52,220 nucleotides of DNA, taken from Bacillota bacterium (GTDB taxonomy: Bacteria > Bacillota > Sulfobacillia > JAUYEF01). Positions 6,388 through 14,929 of the stretch are shown one piece after another. The notes beneath the pieces were generated by a model. The model ran no database searches and was not told the DNA's origin. It saw only the letters and a list, made by a program, of their open reading frames with translations. How positions within the stretch are numbered: the stretch's first letter is position 1; the number at the start of each line of letters is the position of its first letter. The stretch spans positions 1 to 52,220 of the forward strand of contig JAUYEF010000244.1 in NCBI GenBank assembly GCA_030691635.1, written 5' to 3'. Both the position numbers and the translations under genes were made by a program.

Positions 6388-7587
6388 CTACAACTCGTTG
6401 ACCGCCTTCTCCAGCCTTTCCACAGCCTCCACAACTATGCTCCGGGGGCAGCCCAGGTTCACCCGCTGGAATCCCTCGCCGGCCGGGCCGAACGCGAATC
6501 CGTCATCGAACGCGAGCCGGGCCTTGAAGCGGATGAACTTCTGGAGCTCCTGACCCGTCATACCGAGGCCCCGCATGTCCACCCACGTCAGGTAAGTCCC
6601 TTCCGGCTTAATCACCTTGATCCTGGGGATCCGTGTGGCGATGGCGTCCATGAAGTACTCCAAGTTTCCCTGCAGGTAGTCCTTCAGCTGCGCCAGGTAC
6701 TCATCGCCGTCGCGGAAAGCCGCTTCGAGCGCTTCTAAGCCGAACAGGTTACCGCCGGGGTGGCCCATCCTGGCTTCGATGAACCTCCTGCGCAGGTAGT
6801 CGTTCGGGACCACCGCAAACGACGTGCCGAGCCCGGCGAGGTTGAACGTCTTGGAGGCCGCCATGAACGTGAGCGTGCTCTGCTCCACTTCGGAGCCGAG
6901 GGTGGAGAGCACTGTGTGCTTGTGGCCTTTGAACAGCAGGTCGCAGTGGATCTCATCCGAAAAGATGACACACCTGTTCTCAAGACAGATCTCGGCCAGT
7001 CTCCCAAGCTCTTCTCTTGTCCATACCCGTCCGACCGGGTTGTGCGGGCTGCAGAGCATGACCGCCTTGATCCGTGGCGCCCGGACGGGGAAGGAGGTGC
7101 TCGGCGCGAACATGTTATCGAGCCCATCGAGGTCCATGGTGTAGCGCTGGCCGTCGAACTCCAGGTTGTTGTGGACGGCCGTCACGCCGGAGTTTCTGAT
7201 GGTGTTGTAGAATGGGTAGTACACGGGCGGCTGGACGACCACTTCGTCTCCGGGCCTGCAGAAGGCCTGGACGGCTGTGAACAGCCCGTTGACCACTCCC
7301 GCGCCGAAAACGATCCATTCCTTCTTTATCTTCCAGCCGTAGAGCCGCTCCATCCGGTCGATGATGGCCTGGTAAAGCGACTGAGACGGCATAGTATACC
7401 CGTAGATGGGGTGCTCCGCGCGTTTCTTCAGCGCACGGACCACAGGCTCTGGGCACGGGAAGTCCATGTCCGCGACCCACATGTCCAGCACGTCCTCCGT
7501 GCCGAACATCGCCAGGTTGTTGTCCCACTTGGATGAATTGGTGTTGCGTCTGGGGATCACTCTGTCGAAGTCGTACTTCACTCGCAT
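6388..7587 (-). CDS. PatB/MalY-type PLP aminotransferase (cystathionine beta-lyase)
   Basis: A 399-residue class I/II fold-type I PLP enzyme. The family (PatB of Bacillus, MalY of Escherichia coli) cleaves C-S bonds of cystathionine and related cysteine conjugates in the cytoplasm. Visible motifs are the N-terminal MWVADMDFPCPEPV, CSPHNPVGRVW (substrate and PLP contact), SDEIHCDL, and the PLP lysine in MAASKTFNLAG. ATG 7587 is chosen because GAGGAAGGAGAC directly precedes it; an upstream in-frame start would add 18 residues without a ribosome site. It is divergent from the PLP enzyme at 7773, with 185 bp between. Confidence 0.92.
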   Translation of the reverse strand: MRVKYDFDRVIPRRNTNSSKWDNNLAMFGTEDVLDMWVADMDFPCPEPVVRALKKRAEHPIYGYTMPSQSLYQAIIDRMERLYGWKIKKEWIVFGAGVVNGLFTAVQAFCRPGDEVVVQPPVYYPFYNTIRNSGVTAVHNNLEFDGQRYTMDLDGLDNMFAPSTSFPVRAPRIKAVMLCSPHNPVGRVWTREELGRLAEICLENRCVIFSDEIHCDLLFKGHKHTVLSTLGSEVEQSTLTFMAASKTFNLAGLGTSFAVVPNDYLRRRFIEARMGHPGGNLFGLEALEAAFRDGDEYLAQLKDYLQGNLEYFMDAIATRIPRIKVIKPEGTYLTWVDMRGLGMTGQELQKFIRFKARLAFDDGFAFGPAGEGFQRVNLGCPRSIVVEAVERLEKAVNEL

Positions 7588-7772
7588 GTCTCCTTCCTCA
7601 GTGTCAAACCCGGCTCGATGGCGGCGCGACTCTTGCGCCACGCCGGCGCCGCACCTGAGTTACTTAGCCAGACGCAGCCCGGTTCCTCTTGCCGGGCCAG
7701 GGCCGTTTGTAGGTAAGTGACGTCGTGGCGTCAAATACTGTCTGGCAGATTGGATACAGGAGGCGACACATA

Positions 7773-9158
7773 TTGCCGTCAACACTTGTCTGGGGCCCGA
7801 CCTACGAGGAAATGCTGCACCCCTCGAGCATTGAGCCGGAGACACGCCGGCGGGCGCTGGCCGCGGCCGGCGAGGACCCCCTGGATGCCATCAACCTGTT
7901 CAACATAACGTGGCGACGGCCGGACGGCAGCGCGAGCGCCTTCGTGGTGCCGAAGGAGCTGACCGGCGTCGACGCCAATATAGTCGCGCTGTACAGCAAG
8001 GATTTCCCGACCGGGTCGCACAAGGTGGGCGCGACCTATTCGGTGACGATGGAAAGCCAGCTTTGCGGCGCGATCCGCCCGGGTGAACACAAGATTGTCT
8101 TCCCTTCGACTGGCAACTATGGGATCGGCGGCGCGTGGGTCGGTGGGAGGATGGGCTACGAAACCCTTGTCGTACTGCCTGAGCTCATGAGCAGGGAGCG
8201 TTTCGAGAAGATCTCTGCGTATGGAGCGGGCTATGTCACGACCCCGGGCGGCGAGTCGAGTGTCAAAGAGATCTACGACAAGTGCCGGGAGCTTTCAAGC
8301 GACCCGGCCGTGCGGGTGCTGAACCAGTTTGAGGCGATGCCGAACTACAGGTTCCACTACCACTGCACGGGGAACACCGTGGTCGAGGCAGTCCGGGAGC
8401 TACAGCACGGCGGGACAGGCAACGGCCGCTGCGCCGCCTTCGTTTCCGCCATGGGCTCGGGCGGGACGATCGCCGCGGGAGATAGGATCAAGCAGGAGTT
8501 CTCCGAAACGAAGATGGTCGGCCTCGAACCGGTGCAGTGCTCGACGCTCTACTGCAATGGCTTCGGCGACCACGATATCCAGGGCATCGGCGACAAGCAC
8601 GTGACCTGGATCCACAACGTGACGAACATGGACGCCCTGGCCTGTGTCGATGACATGGAATGCAAACTCATGCTGCAGGTGCTGACGGATCCCGCAGGGC
8701 TCGAATACCTCTGTGGTGACCTGGGGATCGAGCAAAGCCTTGCGGGCACGGTTTCTGAGTCGTTCGGCATATCCGGAGTGTGCAACCTGATAGGGGCCAT
8801 CAAGGTTGCGAAGCACTTCAGGATGGGCCCGCAGGACAATGTGGTCACCGTTCTGACAGACAGCATAGACAGGTACAACTCAGTGATGCACGCGCTGGAC
8901 TGCAGGTTCGGCCGGCTCGATAGGAGAGAGGCCCGGTCGCGTCACGAGCGCATACTGCTGGGCGCAGGACTTGACTACATCCAGGAGGGCACGCAGCATA
9001 ACCGGGACCGGTGGCTGAACCTGAAGTATTACACATGGGTCGAGCAGCACGGGAAGCGCGTGGAGGACCTGATCGCACAGCGCAGCCAGGCGTGGTGGAG
9101 AGACCACCAGGCCATGGTGCCAGAGATCGATGGCGCGCTCAGGAAAGCTCGGAAGTAG
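7773..9158 (+). CDS. PLP-dependent fold-type II enzyme (cysteine synthase/threonine synthase-like)
   Basis: A 461-residue member of the tryptophan synthase beta superfamily. PLP lysine is in TGSHKVGA, phosphate-binding residues in PSTGNYGIGG, and a glycine-rich GSGGTIAAGD follows. Length and the GSHK context differ from CysK (about 310 residues), so I do not assign a substrate; beta-elimination or beta-replacement of an amino acid is the general chemistry. Start TTG 7773 follows AGGAGG at 7758-7763; GTG 7725 would add 16 residues but lacks such a site. It ends 3 bp before the convergent amidohydrolase. A C-S lyase gene diverges from it, hinting at sulfur amino-acid metabolism. Confidence 0.85.
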   Translation: MPSTLVWGPTYEEMLHPSSIEPETRRRALAAAGEDPLDAINLFNITWRRPDGSASAFVVPKELTGVDANIVALYSKDFPTGSHKVGATYSVTMESQLCGAIRPGEHKIVFPSTGNYGIGGAWVGGRMGYETLVVLPELMSRERFEKISAYGAGYVTTPGGESSVKEIYDKCRELSSDPAVRVLNQFEAMPNYRFHYHCTGNTVVEAVRELQHGGTGNGRCAAFVSAMGSGGTIAAGDRIKQEFSETKMVGLEPVQCSTLYCNGFGDHDIQGIGDKHVTWIHNVTNMDALACVDDMECKLMLQVLTDPAGLEYLCGDLGIEQSLAGTVSESFGISGVCNLIGAIKVAKHFRMGPQDNVVTVLTDSIDRYNSVMHALDCRFGRLDRREARSRHERILLGAGLDYIQEGTQHNRDRWLNLKYYTWVEQHGKRVEDLIAQRSQAWWRDHQAMVPEIDGALRKARK

Positions 9159-9161
9159 ACC

Positions 9162-10751
9162 TCAGCGTTCGAACACGACCTGCCCGTCGATCATGGTCAT
9201 ACGGGCAGTCATCCCGCGGATCTCGGCCGGCTCGGCTCCGAACGGGTTGCCCGTCCAGACAACCAGGTCGGCCAGTTTGCCGGGTTCGAGGCTTCCCTTT
9301 ATCTTCTCCTCAAAGGCGGCGTAGGCGCCGCCCATCGTGTACCCATATAGCGCCTGCTCGAGCGTTATCCGCTGAGCCGGGCCGACAATATCTCCTGTCA
9401 TCGTGCTGCGGGTCATCGCGACAGAGATGTTGAGCGTCGGGTCCGGGAACGTCACAGGGCAGTCGGTGCTCATCGCGAACGGGATGCCTTCTCGGATGAA
9501 CGACGCGGTGGTGAACATCTGCTCGGCGCGCTCTCTGCCGTAGTTGAGCACATACCCGTCGCCGAACTCATGGAAGAACACGGGCTGGGCGATGCTTACT
9601 ATCCCGAGACTCTTGATCCGGGCCCTGAGCTCCGCGCCGGTCATGGCGCAGTGCTCGATGCGGTGTCTCGGGTCCGGCCTGGGAAAAGCACGCACGGCGC
9701 TCTCGATCCCGTTTATGTTCATCTCCACAGCCCTGTCGCCGACCGCGTGCGCGGTGACCTGGAAACCGGCCTTGTGGGCGGCGGTATGCCGCGCGGTTAT
9801 CTCCTCCTGCGTGAAGCAGAGGATGCCGGAGTTGCCGGGGTCCACAGCATATGGCTGGCGTGTGGCTGCCGTGGGACCGCTGGACGACCCGTCTGTCATC
9901 AGCTTCATGGGGCCAAGCCTCAGATGCTCGTTTCCGAACCCGGTCCTCAGCCCGCTGCGGAGGTACGCGTTCTGGAACTCTGGGTCTGACGAGCCGAGCA
10001 TGGTGTAGATGCGGACCTTGGCTCTGCCGCTTTCGACGGCCTCGACAATTGCCCGCATGAGCGGGGTGGAGCCGCTCGCGTCATGCACTGAAGTGATGCC
10101 CAGGCTGATCAGATGCTCGCTCGCAGCAACGGTCCCGTCAACAAGCTCCTCGTGAGAGGGCGCCGAAAGCTCGCGCAGGAATCTCTGGGCGGCCTCCATC
10201 AGGACCCCGTTGGGAGTGCCGCTCTCGTCCCGGTCTATCTTGCCTCCGACCGGGTCGGGCACATCCGCGGTTATCCCTGCGAGCGCCAGCGCCACCGAGT
10301 TCACCACGCATATGTGACCGCACGTCCTGGTGAGCAGGATGGGGTGCTGCGTCGAGACCGCGTCAAGGTCATACCGTGTCGGGTGTCGTTTCTCTGAGAG
10401 CTTCAGTTGGTCGTATCCCCTGCCCACGACCCATGTGCCCGGCGGCGAAGAACGGACCCGCTCCCGGAAAGCGTCCTGGATGTCGCCTATGGAAAGCGCT
10501 GCGGGGTACTTGCAGTTCACCTGGGAGAGGCCTGTACCGTGGCCGGTGATGTGCAGGTGGGCGTCTATGAATCCTGGCATGAGCAGGGAGCCTTCAAGGT
10601 CGTACCGGTGAGTCCGGGGTCCTGCCAGGGCCATGATCTCTGCCTTTGTGCCCACGGCCAGGATCCGGTTTCCTTTCGTCGCGACGGCTTCCTTGATTCC
10701 CGACACAGGGTCATACACAGGTCCACCGTAGAAAACGAAGTCGGCAGCCAT
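9162..10751 (-). CDS. YtcJ-like metal-dependent amidohydrolase
   Basis: A 529-residue member of the amidohydrolase superfamily (Amidohydro_3). Metal-binding HxH is in PGFIDAHLHITG near residue 65; later come HAVGDRAVEMN, HRIEHCAMT and the C-terminal ALYGYTMGGAYAAF and GSLEPGKLADLVVW, all typical of the family, which hydrolyses amide or N-formyl bonds. Start ATG 10751 follows AAGGAGAGG. The upstream gene, a nitronate monooxygenase-like flavoprotein, ends 22 bp away, so the two form an operon. A second amidohydrolase of exactly the same length is at 28321. Substrate unknown. Confidence 0.9.
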   Translation of the reverse strand: MAADFVFYGGPVYDPVSGIKEAVATKGNRILAVGTKAEIMALAGPRTHRYDLEGSLLMPGFIDAHLHITGHGTGLSQVNCKYPAALSIGDIQDAFRERVRSSPPGTWVVGRGYDQLKLSEKRHPTRYDLDAVSTQHPILLTRTCGHICVVNSVALALAGITADVPDPVGGKIDRDESGTPNGVLMEAAQRFLRELSAPSHEELVDGTVAASEHLISLGITSVHDASGSTPLMRAIVEAVESGRAKVRIYTMLGSSDPEFQNAYLRSGLRTGFGNEHLRLGPMKLMTDGSSSGPTAATRQPYAVDPGNSGILCFTQEEITARHTAAHKAGFQVTAHAVGDRAVEMNINGIESAVRAFPRPDPRHRIEHCAMTGAELRARIKSLGIVSIAQPVFFHEFGDGYVLNYGRERAEQMFTTASFIREGIPFAMSTDCPVTFPDPTLNISVAMTRSTMTGDIVGPAQRITLEQALYGYTMGGAYAAFEEKIKGSLEPGKLADLVVWTGNPFGAEPAEIRGMTARMTMIDGQVVFER

Positions 10752-10773
10752 CGTTCTCACCTCTCCTTGTCCA

Positions 10774-11751
10774 TCAGTGGGCCGGTTCTGCCTGCAGGCC
10801 GCGAAGGCGTTCGGACGCCTCTTCAACGAGCCGTCGCACTATCTCTCGGACGGGCAGGATTTCCTTGATGCGGCTCGCGCTCGAGCCTGAGAAGACCAAA
10901 CCACCGTCCACGTCGCCTTTCTGGGCTCTGTCGAGCGCGTCCAGAATGCAGAAGCGGCCAGAGCATCTCTTCAGACAGCTCCGGCATACGTCTCGTGGCA
11001 ATCTCATGCCTTTCTCCTGCACGTCCGACCAGAACCGGTTGCGTATCGCGCGGCCCGGCATTCCAACCGGGCTGTCTATGAGCACGATGTCTTCCTCAGG
11101 GGTGGCCACGTGCATGTGCTTGAACGCTTCTGGTGCGGTGCATTCCTCACTGGCTATGAACCTGGTAGCCAGCTGGACCCCTTCCGCGCCCATCGCAAAC
11201 AGGTCAGCCGCTTCATAGCCGTTCGCCACGCCCCCGGCCGCGATGACGGGCAGGTCCGTGGCTTCTCTGACTTCAGGCAGGATTTCCTTGACCGACCTGG
11301 AGGTCCCCAAGTGCCCACCTGCCTCCGCGCCTTCGACCACCACCGCCGCTGCGCCGAGCTTCTGGGCGAGCCTCGCCAGGCCGGCGGACGACACCATCGA
11401 CACGACTGGCACGGACGCTTCCTTGCCCCAGCCGTACATGTCGCGCGAAAAGCCTGCTCCCGAGACGATGAAGTCGACCCTTTCGGAGATCGCCGTCTTG
11501 ATGAGCTCAGCGAACTTCCTCGCTGCAAACAGGACGTTCACGCCGACGATGCCGTCGGATATGCTCCTCGCGATTCGGATCTCGGACCTGAGCTCGTCCA
11601 GCGTCATGCCTGTGCCGGCGATGGTGCCCACGGCGCCTGTCTTGGCGACCGCCCCGGCCAGCACGCCGGTAGATATCCGGAGTGCCATGCCGCCCTGGAC
11701 AAACGGAAAGCGGGCAAGGCGTTCGCCGATCTTCAGTGTTGGCAGTACCAC
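10774..11751 (-). CDS. Nitronate monooxygenase / FabK-like flavoprotein
   Basis: A 325-residue TIM-barrel FMN enzyme of the nitronate monooxygenase (2-nitropropane dioxygenase) family. Typical features: FPFVQGGMALRIS at the start, GVNVLF, VVVEGAEAGGHLG (with the catalytic-type histidine), and PVIAAGGVANG followed by GAEGVQLATRF. The C-terminal part has a cysteine cluster, CRSCLKRCSGRFC, seen in a clostridial-type subgroup and possibly metal-binding. I choose GTG 11751, preceded by AGAGGTGGAG; TTG 11775 would add 8 residues. Promoter-like TATAAT lies at 11807-11812 on this strand. It is co-transcribed with the amidohydrolase at 9162. Physiological substrate is not known. Confidence 0.88.
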   Translation of the reverse strand: MVLPTLKIGERLARFPFVQGGMALRISTGVLAGAVAKTGAVGTIAGTGMTLDELRSEIRIARSISDGIVGVNVLFAARKFAELIKTAISERVDFIVSGAGFSRDMYGWGKEASVPVVSMVSSAGLARLAQKLGAAAVVVEGAEAGGHLGTSRSVKEILPEVREATDLPVIAAGGVANGYEAADLFAMGAEGVQLATRFIASEECTAPEAFKHMHVATPEEDIVLIDSPVGMPGRAIRNRFWSDVQEKGMRLPRDVCRSCLKRCSGRFCILDALDRAQKGDVDGGLVFSGSSASRIKEILPVREIVRRLVEEASERLRGLQAEPAH

Positions 11752-11806
11752 GTGTGTTACTCCACCTCTTGCCAAGGGCTGGCTTATTATCTGGTGTTAT
11801 TAGTTC

Positions 11807-11835
11807 ATTATACCTGCGAGAGTTGCGTATAGGTA
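11807..11835 (-). promoter_or_regulatory. Probable promoter of the nitronate monooxygenase operon
   Basis: On the minus strand a perfect TATAAT lies at 11812-11807 in an AT-rich patch, 56 bp before the GTG at 11751. The -35 region (around 11830-11835) is poor, so the call rests on the -10 box and position. Confidence 0.4.
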
Positions 11836-11964
11836 CTTTTTTCTCTACTACCCAGCGGCTCACCTGCGACAACGACGACATCTTGGCGCGCGTCCAGGAG
11901 AATGGCCTGGGAGGTTGTCAGGCCGCGGGCGACGAACCACGAGACTGAGGAGAGGAGATGAGCC

Positions 11965-13098
11965 ATGAGTAACAGCTCGAATTCCCTGTTCGACCGGGCC
12001 CTGCATTATCTCGAAGAACTGGTCGCCATGCCGAGCCCGAGCGGCGACGAGGCGAACGTTAGCCGGTATCTGGCCACAGTGCTTGAAGGGTTCGGGCTGT
12101 CCACCGAACTGCAGCCGGTCGGGCCAAGGTACAACGTGATTTCACGCACTCCGGCCACGCAGGAGACAGCCGCACTGCTGCTGACGGGACACACGGATAC
12201 CATACCGGTCATGACCGGTTGGCGGACCGACCCGTTCCGCGCCACATCCGAAGGTGAGCGCATCTACGGTCTGGGGGCGGCCGACCAGAAAGGCGGTATA
12301 GCGGCGCAGCTCGCGGCGCTTGAGGCGCTACGAGCGGAGGGGCGGCTGGAGCAGGCCAACGTGCTCGTGGCATTCACTCCGGACGAGGAGGCGCTTTCCG
12401 ATGGCATGCTCGCGTTCCTGGCCGGAAAGCCCCGTGCCAGACTCGTGCTCCTATCCGAGCCCCACTTTCATCCTGCCACAATAGGCTGGCCCGGCAAGGC
12501 GCTTGTCAAGGCCACTGTGCACGGTAAGGCGGCCCACGGTGGCCGGCCCTCTCAGGGGGTGAACGCCATAGAGCAGGCCGCACATTTCCTTTCTGCTCTC
12601 AGCGCAGCCGCCGTGCCCGAGCACCCGAATCTCGGGGCGCACCCGTTCGTTTCGCTCAGCATCAAGGGCGGCTACGAGCGCTACTCCCTCACGGTGCCCG
12701 ATAGGTGCACCGTGGTAATCTCCAAGCAGCTCGTGCCGGGGGAAACCAAGGACACCGTGCTGGAACTGGTGCGCAAGGCCACGGCGACCTTGACGCAGGG
12801 GCACGTGGACTTCGAGTTCGACCGGCCGTACTACCCTCCGGCCGAGCAAGACGCCGGGAATCCGGCGATACAGCGGTTTGCCGCTCTGTTCCGTGAGGTC
12901 ACCGGTCAGCCGCTTTCCCTCGGCTTCGGCCGGGGAGTGTGCGATGGGGACTACCTTGTGGAAGCAGGCCTTACCACCGTCTCGTTCGGGCCGTCCGGCG
13001 GCAACACCCACCAGCCGAACGAATGGGTGTCAAAGGTGGAACTGGCGACGTGCGCAGAGGTGTACCTGGCTGCCCTGAAATCCTGGTGCGTTATCTAG
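11965..13098 (+). CDS. M20-family metallopeptidase (ArgE/DapE/CPG2-like)
   Basis: A 377-residue di-zinc amidohydrolase/exopeptidase of family M20, which removes acyl groups or C-terminal residues from amino acids and peptides. Ligands visible: H76 and D78 in TGHTDTIP, D107 in GLGAADQKGG, the general base and ligand pair E141-E142 in FTPDEEA, E165 in SEPHF, and a late histidine in GGNTHQPNEW. The dimerisation domain begins near GKAAHGGRPSQG. Start ATG 11965 follows GAGGAGAGGAG. The M20 family is broad, so substrate (acetylornithine, succinyl-DAP, dipeptide) cannot be fixed. Confidence 0.9.
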   Translation: MSNSSNSLFDRALHYLEELVAMPSPSGDEANVSRYLATVLEGFGLSTELQPVGPRYNVISRTPATQETAALLLTGHTDTIPVMTGWRTDPFRATSEGERIYGLGAADQKGGIAAQLAALEALRAEGRLEQANVLVAFTPDEEALSDGMLAFLAGKPRARLVLLSEPHFHPATIGWPGKALVKATVHGKAAHGGRPSQGVNAIEQAAHFLSALSAAAVPEHPNLGAHPFVSLSIKGGYERYSLTVPDRCTVVISKQLVPGETKDTVLELVRKATATLTQGHVDFEFDRPYYPPAEQDAGNPAIQRFAALFREVTGQPLSLGFGRGVCDGDYLVEAGLTTVSFGPSGGNTHQPNEWVSKVELATCAEVYLAALKSWCVI

Positions 13099-13109
13099 AT
13101 ACGAATGGG

Positions 13110-13133
13110 CCCAGCGCTGGCAGCAGCGCTGGG
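13110..13133. terminator. Hairpin between convergent genes
   Basis: A perfect 10-bp stem (CCCAGCGCTG at 13110-13119 with CAGCGCTGGG at 13124-13133) and a 4-nt loop between the M20 peptidase and the convergent Fe-S protein gene. A weak T-bearing tract (CGTTGTCC) follows. Confidence 0.6.
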
Positions 13134-13175
13134 CGTTGTCCAGTGTCTTGGCAGTAGTGGGCCCTGTCCATCGTT

Positions 13176-14129
13176 TCAGAAGCCCTGGGCCTTGATCAAT
13201 GCTCGCAGGTTCCGGCGCACCACGTCCTGTCGGTCTCCACCGAGCCCTGCCGACTCAATCTTCAGGTCCAGGCCACGCCAGACGTCAGCGGGAAGCGGCT
13301 CGTCCGACAACAGCTGCGTGGTCTCCGGCTCGTCAAAGCGCACACCGGTGTCTTCAGGCTCGGGGTTACCCGCATTCATGGGGCAGCACGCCTGGCATTT
13401 CATGCAGCCCACGAACGCGTTGTGCCATGAGGGGTCCACCCAGTCCGGCCATTCCCCTGGAAACTCGTTGAGAAATGTCAGGCAGCGATGCGCGCGGAGC
13501 AGGAACCGGTCGCCTGGGATCGCCCCGGTTGGGCAAGAGGCGGCACAGGCCCGGCACCGTAAGCATTCATCCATGAGGCCGGGGGATTCGAGAACTGGGT
13601 CGATCTCGAAGGCGCCGGGCGGAGCGTCGCTCGCCAACCCCACGATCTGATGGTAGCTGCCGCGGGACCTGGTGTAGGTTATGTTGTTCCTCCCGTAGCG
13701 CACCAGCCCGACTCTCGCCGCCACGCTCTTCAAAGGAGCTCGAAGCGGGACCAGTTGCTGCCCGGACTTGAGAATCCCGGCAGAAAGGATTTCGTCCCGT
13801 ACGCGCCTTGCCTCTTCGCGGTAGTAAGCATATGTCGGCGGTACGATTGCGGCAAGTTGCTTGCCCGCGACACTAAAGGTAATATAGTGGGCAGGACGCG
13901 GCACTGACAGCATGATCACGATCTTTGGCTCCGCGATTTCGCTGTCATATTTGAAGCCCTTGACGCACTTGTCAAAGAAGCGTTCGTCGAAGCTGCCTGC
14001 GTTTTTCAGCGCTTCGATGGTTTTCCGCACCTCGGTGACCACTTCGAAGCCGGCAACTGCGGCTTCGTACCCACGGGCGTGCGCCCACATGCGTAGCGAA
14101 TCGGACAGGATGACCACTCCAATCGTCAC
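13176..14129 (-). CDS. Double [4Fe-4S] protein, QueG-like
   Basis: Up to 317 residues. Two ferredoxin-type cysteine sets, CLRCRACAASCPTGAI and CMKCQACCPMN with HRCL between them, match the [4Fe-4S] domain of epoxyqueuosine reductase (QueG)-like proteins. The N-terminal part (YYREEARRVRDEIL, SVAARVGLVRYGRNNITYT) also resembles that family's catalytic region. True QueG works in tRNA queuosine synthesis; many anaerobes carry QueG-like paralogues of unknown role, and I favour that reading because the N-terminal domain is short. The start is uncertain: GTG 14129 has no good ribosome site and internal starts near residues 15 or 29 are possible. Confidence 0.8.
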   Translation of the reverse strand: MTIGVVILSDSLRMWAHARGYEAAVAGFEVVTEVRKTIEALKNAGSFDERFFDKCVKGFKYDSEIAEPKIVIMLSVPRPAHYITFSVAGKQLAAIVPPTYAYYREEARRVRDEILSAGILKSGQQLVPLRAPLKSVAARVGLVRYGRNNITYTRSRGSYHQIVGLASDAPPGAFEIDPVLESPGLMDECLRCRACAASCPTGAIPGDRFLLRAHRCLTFLNEFPGEWPDWVDPSWHNAFVGCMKCQACCPMNAGNPEPEDTGVRFDEPETTQLLSDEPLPADVWRGLDLKIESAGLGGDRQDVVRRNLRALIKAQGF

Positions 14130-14238
14130 AAGGGTTAGTCCGGGTCGCTCTCGGGGGCACGTCAGGGGTCGCTTACGGTGGAATTGTCGGACTATGATAC
14201 TAGGCTAACATGCCCGGCGGCCTACGGTCAACGGACTC

Positions 14239-14318
14239 GCGTGCCGGCCACCGGGGCCGCGTGCCGGGCACTGGAGCCGCGTGCCGGGCACTGGAGCCGC
14301 GTGCCGGCCGGCGGCTCC
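14239..14318 (+). repeat. 20-bp tandem repeat, four copies
   Basis: Four head-to-tail 20-bp units start at 14239, 14259, 14279 and 14299. Units 2 and 3 are identical (GCGTGCCGGGCACTGGAGCC); units 1 and 4 diverge in the second half. The array lies 35 bp before the start of the broken ECF transporter gene, in its 5' leader, and upstream of the divergent Fe-S protein gene. Confidence 0.9.
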
Positions 14319-14352
14319 GCCTACTGGCATCATCAAAAGGGGAGGACGTTTC

Positions 14353-14858
14353 GTGCAATCCACTGCCTCGCGTCTGACTTATGGTGCGAGCATGATCGCG
14401 CTGGGGCTTCTTTTCCCGACGGCATTCCATGCGGTGGGTCTGGGAAAGGCGCTCCTGCCGATGCATATCCCGGTGCTGATGTGCGGTTTCTTGACTGATC
14501 CCCCCACACCGGGCTGCTCGTCGGCGCCTTGACCCCGCTTCTCAGCGCGTTCCTGACCGGCATGCCCGTGCTTGCGCCGCCTGTGGCTCAGGCGATGATG
14601 GTCGAACTGGGGATCTACGGCTTCCTGGCATCCGTGCTGCACCGCAGGCGCGGCATGCGTGTTTACCCGGCGCTGGTGCTGACGATGGTCGCCGGCCGCC
14701 TGGCATATGGCGTGCTCGGCGCGCTGGTGTTCAGGTTTCTTGGTCTGGGAGCAATCCCGCTCTTGTATCCCATCTCGGCCGGGCTGGTGGCCGCAGTGCC
14801 TGGACTCCTGCTACAGCTCGCGATCGTGCCACCGGTTGTGCTGGCGGCGGAACGCTAG
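14353..14858 (+). pseudogene. ECF transporter S component, frameshifted
   Basis: GTG 14353, behind GGGGAGGA, opens a small hydrophobic protein beginning with TYGASMIALGLLFPTAFHAVG then MHIPVLMCGFLTDP, the signature of substrate-binding (S) subunits of energy-coupling factor transporters. At the six C's at 14500-14505 the frame is lost. The other frame continues TGLLVGALTPLLSAFLTGMP and ends at 14858. Removing two C's gives DPHTGLLVG, the normal spacing for the family, and a protein of about 168 residues. So the gene carries a +2 (or -1) slip in a C run. No EcfA or EcfT gene is nearby; the vitamin carried is unknown. It may be real inactivation or a homopolymer error. Confidence 0.75.
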
Positions 14859-14929
14859 GTAGCTGCCCTGCGTCTTAAGGTTGTCCCTCGCGAGGAAGCG
14901 CCGAGGGAAGGCGGGAGGTAACGATCCTA

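Noticed and set aside
14500-14505. Programmed frameshift in the ECF S component
   Set aside because: A C run alone is not a recognised slippery site for programmed frameshifting; no downstream stimulatory structure was evident. Kept only as an indel or phase-variation possibility.
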